From NCBI RefSeq assembly GCF_009208735.1, contig NZ_WFLJ01000015.1:121519-185518 (forward strand): DNA of 64,000 nt, read 5' to 3'. Under the pieces are notes generated by a model. That model saw only the letters and a list, made by a program, of their open reading frames with translations. It did no database searches and was not told the DNA's origin. Shown in pieces: positions 62,323 through 64,000 of the stretch. How positions within the stretch are numbered: position 1 is the first letter of the stretch; each line of letters opens with the position of its first letter. The stretch comes from Janthinobacterium rivuli (GTDB lineage: Bacteria; Pseudomonadota; Gammaproteobacteria; Burkholderiales; Burkholderiaceae_D). A program made the position numbers and the translations under genes.

Positions 62323-63564
62323 ATGCACACAACCACACCTGCTCCGGCATTGGCCAAGTCCGTGCCGGCGGCTCCCTCGCTTCATAGTTCCCAACAACAA
62401 TCCGGTCTGGCCATGCACATCCTGGGCGCCGTCGCCTTCGTGCATTTGCTCAATGACTTGATCCAGGCATTATTGCCGTCGATTTATCCGATGCTGAAAG
62501 CCGAGTTTTCACTCAGTTTTACCCAGGTCGGCCTTATAACCCTGACGTTCCAGTGCACGGCCTCCTTGCTGCAGCCCTGGATCGGCTTGTACACGGACCG
62601 CCGTCCGCTGCCGTTCCTGTTGCCGGTCGGCATGTGCTTCACCCTGGCCGGCGTGCTGATGCTGTCCATCGTCTCGACCTTTCCGACCCTGCTGATCGCC
62701 TCGGGCCTGATCGGCGTCGGCTCGTCGACCTTCCACCCGGAAGCGTCGCGCGTGGCGCGCATGGCCTCGGGCGGGCGCTACGGCTTCGCCCAGTCGCTGT
62801 TCCAGGTGGGTGGCAACGTCGGTTCCGCGCTGGGGCCGCTGCTGGCGGCGGCCGTCATCGTGAACCGTGGCCACGGCAATATCGCCTGGTTCAGCCTGCT
62901 GGCCGTGCTGGCCATCGGCGTGCTGTACAAGGTCAGCCACTGGTATAGCGGCCATCTGGCCAGCTTCAAGCCGAAGGCGGGCGGCCATGGACCGAACCTG
63001 TCGCGCAACAAGGTGATGGGAGCGCTGGGCGTGCTGGCGCTGCTGGTGTTCTCGAAGTACATCTACATGGCCAGCCTGTCGAGCTATTACACCTTTTACC
63101 TGATCGACAAATTCCAGCTGTCGCTCGGCGATGCCCAGCTGTACCTGTTCCTCTTCCTCGCCGCCGTGGCAGCCGGCACCTTCATGGGCGGCCCCATCGG
63201 CGACCGTATCGGCCGCAAGCGCGTGATCTGGATTTCCATCCTGGGCGCCGCGCCATTCACCCTGCTGCTGCCTTACGTCGACCTGTTCTGGACGGCCGTG
63301 CTGACGGTGATCATCGGCTTCGTGATTTCCTCCGCGTTTTCCGCCATCGTCGTCTTCGCGCAGGAACTGGTGCCGGGCAAGGTGGGCATGATCGCGGGGA
63401 TTTTCTTTGGCCTGATGTTCGGCGTCTCCGGCATCGCGGCCGCCGCCATGGGCCACCTGGCCGACGTGGCGGGCATCGCCTATGTGTATAAGCTCTGCTC
63501 CTACCTGCCGCTGCTGGGCATCCTGACGGTGCTGCTGCCGCATATCGAGCAGGCGAAAAAATAG
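62323..63564 (+). CDS. fsr: MFS exporter, fosmidomycin-resistance (Fsr) type
   Basis: The protein has 413 residues with twelve transmembrane segments. It matches the Fsr pattern: FVHLLNDLIQALLPSIYPMLK, FTQVGLITLTFQCTASLLQPWIGLYTD, STFHPEASRVARMASGGRYGFAQSLFQVGGN and the middle loop with DRIGRKRVIW. Fsr proteins expel fosmidomycin and some other compounds. The stop codon coincides with the start of the IS1595-like element, so its 3' end may have been trimmed by the insertion, but the ending is normal for the family. Confidence 0.88.
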   Translation: MHTTTPAPALAKSVPAAPSLHSSQQQSGLAMHILGAVAFVHLLNDLIQALLPSIYPMLKAEFSLSFTQVGLITLTFQCTASLLQPWIGLYTDRRPLPFLLPVGMCFTLAGVLMLSIVSTFPTLLIASGLIGVGSSTFHPEASRVARMASGGRYGFAQSLFQVGGNVGSALGPLLAAAVIVNRGHGNIAWFSLLAVLAIGVLYKVSHWYSGHLASFKPKAGGHGPNLSRNKVMGALGVLALLVFSKYIYMASLSSYYTFYLIDKFQLSLGDAQLYLFLFLAAVAAGTFMGGPIGDRIGRKRVIWISILGAAPFTLLLPYVDLFWTAVLTVIIGFVISSAFSAIVVFAQELVPGKVGMIAGIFFGLMFGVSGIAAAAMGHLADVAGIAYVYKLCSYLPLLGILTVLLPHIEQAKK

Positions 63565-64000
63565 GCTCTGTCATCGGCAAGTAGGGGGCATGCCGGAATC
63601 TTCCCTTGGCGGTGCTGTCTGACTCTGCATACCCACCACACCGGGAGCCGATCATGCAGCCAGCCGAATGGATCCGTTTTATCGCCCAGTTTGCTCGCCT
63701 GAACCGGTGCCAGCGGCAGACAGGCATGGCCCTGCTGCGTGGCAACGCGCCACACGACGCGACCGTCGCGCTGCTGGAGGGCGTGGCGCAGCCGCGCTTG
63801 GCCTGTCCCGCCTGCCGCTCGTCCCATCTGCATCGGCATGGCCATGCGCACGGCTTGCAGCGCTACCGCTGCGTGCCTTGCGGGCGCACCTTCAATGCCT
63901 TGACGGGGACGCCGCTGGCCCGCCTGCGCCATAAATCGCTGTGGCTCGACTACGCCGATTGCCTGCTTGCATCGGATTCCGTGCGCAAGGCGGCGCTACA
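63565..64000 (+). mobile_element. IS1595-like insertion sequence, left part
   Basis: GGCTCTGTCATCGGC follows immediately after the fsr coding sequence and is a plausible left inverted repeat of an IS1595-group element. A transposase frame opens at 63654 and runs off the window. The right end and target duplication lie outside, so limits are approximate. Confidence 0.55.
63654..64000 (+). CDS. IS1595-family transposase, N-terminal part (truncated by window)
   Basis: 115 residues are visible. The N-terminal helical region is followed by a zinc ribbon, CPACRSSHLHRHGHAHGLQRYRCVPCG, and then by RTFNALTGTPLARLRHKSLW, typical of IS1595-type transposases. The DDE/DDN catalytic domain lies outside the window. 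CGGGAGCC upstream provides a ribosome-binding site. Confidence 0.8.
   Translation, partial: MQPAEWIRFIAQFARLNRCQRQTGMALLRGNAPHDATVALLEGVAQPRLACPACRSSHLHRHGHAHGLQRYRCVPCGRTFNALTGTPLARLRHKSLWLDYADCLLASDSVRKAAL

Overview
The window looks like a chromosome segment of a betaproteobacterium of the Oxalobacteraceae, most probably Janthinobacterium or a close relative. This is inferred from high GC content with strong G/C at third codon positions, from the flhDC-motAB-che gene order, from the DUF3460-scpA-panC and earP-efp pairs, and from overall protein similarity. No rRNA gene is present to confirm it. Almost all of the DNA is intact core-type sequence. Mobile DNA is limited to the start of an IS1595-like element at the right edge.

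Layout: (1) 1-5.4 kb holds the start of an AraC-type regulator facing a compact operon: an alkyl-DHAP-synthase-like FAD oxidase, an FAD glycerol-3-phosphate dehydrogenase, a small unknown protein and an FGGY kinase. (2) 5.4-9.6 kb holds a TonB-dependent haem/siderophore-type receptor behind a 7-1-7 Fur box, then a REC-PAS-GGDEF diguanylate cyclase. (3) 9.7-16.8 kb holds an aminotransferase, a DMT exporter with a divergent MocR regulator, heat-shock htpG with a sigma-32 promoter, and two small genes. (4) 16.9-23.9 kb holds a secreted protein of unknown function, a YwqK-repeat/LRR gene pair, and kynU-kynA followed by a serine hydrolase, with no kynB.

(5) 23.9-37.5 kb is the motility and chemotaxis island: flhDC, a membrane methyltransferase, motAB, a CheZ-like phosphatase, cheY, cheA, cheW, an MCP, cheR, cheD, cheB and a second cheY. 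The 590-bp region before flhD is the most information-rich non-coding stretch. It carries two sigma-28-like promoters, a perfect FNR box and a leader with several mutually consistent RNA stems plus a competing hairpin. This suggests that the flagellar master regulator receives feedback from FliA, oxygen status and an RNA-level signal.

(6) 37.5-52.8 kb holds housekeeping genes: a decayed SDR gene, a lipoprotein, DUF3460-scpA-panC, metG-GNAT, apbC, a DUF4399 protein, a PafA-like phosphatase, a phospholipase-D-family protein, lysA with a divergent LysR regulator, and gltX. (7) 52.8-55.7 kb is a tRNA array of three tRNA-Ala(GGC) and five tRNA-Glu(TTC), all apparently identical within type, plus a decayed tRNA-Ala copy still followed by its copied terminator. 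A DUF5694-like gene sits inside the array. (8) 55.7-64 kb holds earP-efp (EF-P rhamnosylation), an amidase-fold protein that has lost its catalytic residues, an Ivy-like lysozyme inhibitor, a GNAT, aqpZ, an AraC regulator divergent from an Fsr-type exporter, and the IS1595-like transposase start.
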